Part shown: one piece after another, positions 61,401 through 64,000 of the stretch
Layout of the letters: each line of letters opens with the position of its first letter
Position numbering within the stretch: position 1 is the first letter of the stretch
Origin: Eutypa lata
Lineage: Eukaryota; Ascomycota; Sordariomycetes; Xylariales; Diatrypaceae
Direction: 5' to 3'
Assembly: GCA_022661535.1 (NCBI GenBank)
Contig: JAKULF010000004.1
Span: 6,404,093 to 6,468,092, forward strand
DNA: 64,000 bases
Translations under genes and position numbers: made by a program
Notes under the pieces: model-generated
Told to the model about the DNA's origin: nothing
The model's database searches: none
What the model saw: only the letters and a program-made list of their open reading frames with translations

Positions 61401-64000
61401 GAAAGATAATATATAAAGCGTATATTATAATTAATTTTTAATTTAAAATATTTAATTTATTAATGAAATTATTATTTCGAAAATCGATTTATATATATTT
61501 ATATATAAATAACTTATTTTATTTATTAAAGCGTATATTTTTTTATATTTTTTTACTTTATAATTTTTTATTAATTATATTATTTAATTTTAAAAAAATC
61601 TTTTTTTTATAATTTTAAAAGTTAATTTAAAAAGTTTTTAATTTATAATTTTAATTTATTTAATATTTTTTTATAAGCATTTTTTTATTATTTTATTTTT
61701 TTATTTTAAATAAGCGTTATTTATATATATTAATTATTATATTTTAAGTTTTTAAAAAACGTATAAAGTTAAATAAATTTAATTTTAAAATTACGAATTT
61801 AAAAAAGTTAAATTAATTATTATTAAAATATTTTAATTAAACGATAAATATATAATTATTTAATAAAAAAGATTTTAAAAAATTATTACGCGTTATTTAT
61901 AATTATAATTTACGAAATTTAAAGTTTATTTTAAAAAGAATTATTATAAATAATATTTATAATTTTTTATTTAAAATATTATTTATTAATTTTAAAAGTA
62001 TTAATTTATTTATAAATGTAAATTTTATTTTTTCGTTTATTGTTTTTAATTAATATAAAAGTTATATTATAAAATACTTTTAAAAACTTTTTAAATATAT
62101 ATTTATAAAATAATATTTATATAATTACGATTTATACGAACTTTTAATTATAATTTTTAACGGCGTTTTAAAAGACTTATTTATTTAAAAAAAAAAGAAT
62201 TTAAATTTAATTTTTAATTAAAATTATTTTTATTTTTTAAATAAAATCTTATTAATTAAATTATACGAAATAATATAAATTTTATATAAATTTATATTTA
62301 ATTTTATATTTATTTAAAAAATATATTAAAGTTATAAAAATAACTTTAATTTTAAAAATAATCGATATTTTCGAATTTTAAGCATTAATTAAGCATTTTA
62401 TATTAACGTTATTAACGTTTATTAATTATTTTTAATAATATTCTTTTATTATAATAAATAATAAAAGTTTTAAAAAAATATATAAAGTTATATAATACTT
62501 TAAATATATATTTAAAACTTTTATTTTAAATTATTATTATTTTTATATTTATATAAAATAATAATTAAAGTTATAAATTATAAATTATAAATATAACGAT
62601 TATTTTATTTCGTTATTTTTAATAATATTAACGAAAAATAATAATTATAAAAGCTAAATAATATAAAATTATTAAAAGCGAAAAATAAAAAAGTTTTATA
62701 CGTAAATATTTTAAATTAAAGTTTAATTAATATAATGTAAATGTAATTATAATATCGTTACTTTTTATAACGTTAACATTTTTCGCGATTTTTATAAAAG
62801 CATTATTTATAACTTTTTTTATAATAAAATTTAATCGTTTTTTATTATTATTATTTATTTCGATTAACGAAATTTTAAATATTATATATCGTTATTATTT
62901 CGAAATTAATTTTAATAAAGTTATAATTAAAAGAAAAAGCGAATATATCTTTTTATATAAATAAATTTATAATACGAATAATATAATAAATAAACGTTTT
63001 AAGTTATATTTTCTTTAAAAATAAAAAAAATAAATTAATTATTTTATAAAAATAAAAAAATTTAAAAAAGATTATAAAATAAATAAAACAAAAAGAAAAA
63101 AATATTAAATATAAAGTTTTAATTAAAAAAAAAATTTTTTTTATAAAAAAAATTAAAAAGTAATTATTATAATTAATATAAAGTTATTATAATTAAAAAA
63201 AATATATAACGTTTATTTTATATATTTAAAAAAAATTTTTTTATATAATTTAATATTAAATTATTTTATAATAAATTAAAACGATTTTTATTTTTTAAAA
63301 AAAAGTTTATAATAAAACTTAATATTAAATTATTTAAATAAATCTTTTAAATTTTTATTTTTTCGTATTTTAATTATTATATAAAGTTTTAATAATTTCG
63401 TTTTATATATAAATATTATGTTTTTTAAGTATAATATATTATTATTATTTATAATAATATATTAATTTCTTTATTATAATTTATTATATTTTATATTTAT
63501 CGTTTATATAATAAAGTTATAAATTAATTTATTTTATATCGTTTTATTTTTTATTATATTATTATATTATAAGTTATATAAAATAAAACTTTAATATTTT
63601 TAAATTTAAAGTTTATATTATAAAATTATTTAATAATTTAAATTAAACGTTTAATATTAAAATAATAAAGTTAATAATATTATTTTAATTAAAGATTATT
63701 TTATATTAAGTTTAAATTATTAAATTACGTTATTAATTACATTATTAAATAACCGTTAAATATATTAAAAATATATATTTATTAAAGAAAACGTTTTAAA
63801 TTAATTAATTTTTAATTATAAATTTATTTAATTTTTCATTATTTAATTATTAATTAAGTATATTTATTTCTGAAAAAGTTATAATATAATTTATAATTAT
63901 AATTAATTAATATATTATTGTTTTTAATTTATATATTTAACTTATTTTAATTTAATTTTATAAATTTATAAATTTATAAATTTATAAGTTATTTTTTAAA
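55480..64000. repeat. AT-saturated RIP block D
   Basis: 8.5 kb to the window end without genes or islands. 63,310-63,790 is a mosaic of three segments found elsewhere in blocks B and C. Confidence 0.85.

Noticed and set aside
35836..64000. Attempt to read transposon proteins through the AT blocks
   Set aside because: Stop codons are everywhere and mutation is saturated; any reading would be invention.

Overview
The window comes from a filamentous ascomycete (Pezizomycotina; the gene set looks Sordariomycete-like, but I cannot name the species). Reasons: short 50-150 nt introns with GTAAGT-type donors and TACTAAC/CTAAC branch sites, Zn2Cys6 and HET-domain genes, a Ral2-type kelch/BTB protein, a quinate/sugar permease, an intron-containing tRNA, and large AT-saturated blocks typical of repeat-induced point mutation (RIP).

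Layout. Positions 1 to about 31,220 are ordinary gene space: a kelch/BTB protein (660-3896, +), an alpha/beta hydrolase (4843-6197, +), a patatin-type triacylglycerol lipase (8576-10897, +), a seven-exon Zn2Cys6 transcription factor with a damaged first zinc cluster (11584-14773, -), a 13-exon MFS quinate/sugar transporter (16092-18453, +), an intron-containing tRNA-Arg(ACG) (19072-19186, +), a secreted GPI-type protein of unknown function (21415-22493, +), an NmrA-like reductase-fold protein (24185-25219, +), a HET-domain protein (25733-27635, -), a LITAF-domain protein (28611-29411, +) and an SRPK-like kinase (29586-31202, -). I rebuilt the exon structures by hand from splice sites and reading frame. 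Each multi-exon model sums to a multiple of three; only the transcription factor has internal stops.

From about 31,222 to the end (nearly 33 kb) the sequence is almost pure A/T with no usable open reading frames. It is interrupted by three GC-balanced islands (about 33,582-35,835; 45,000-45,600; 55,030-55,480) made of CTACAG/CAGCTG-type low-complexity arrays plus unique edges. Parts of these islands can be matched to decayed copies elsewhere in the AT blocks by C-to-T and G-to-A changes, which directly shows RIP. The first island also carries tRNA-like Pol III A and B boxes and two strong inverted repeats, suggesting a composite mobile or satellite family.

Possible joint function is limited. 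The transcription factor and the transporter are divergently arranged across 1.3 kb and could be a regulator/target pair. The HET gene lies within 4 kb of the AT-rich block and the kinase start codon lies about 20 bp from it, so local chromatin could affect the kinase. The observations most worth a second look are the composite repeat family, a strand-specific perfect hairpin just 3' of the transcription factor, and the three stop codons in its first zinc cluster, which an alternative splice acceptor would remove.
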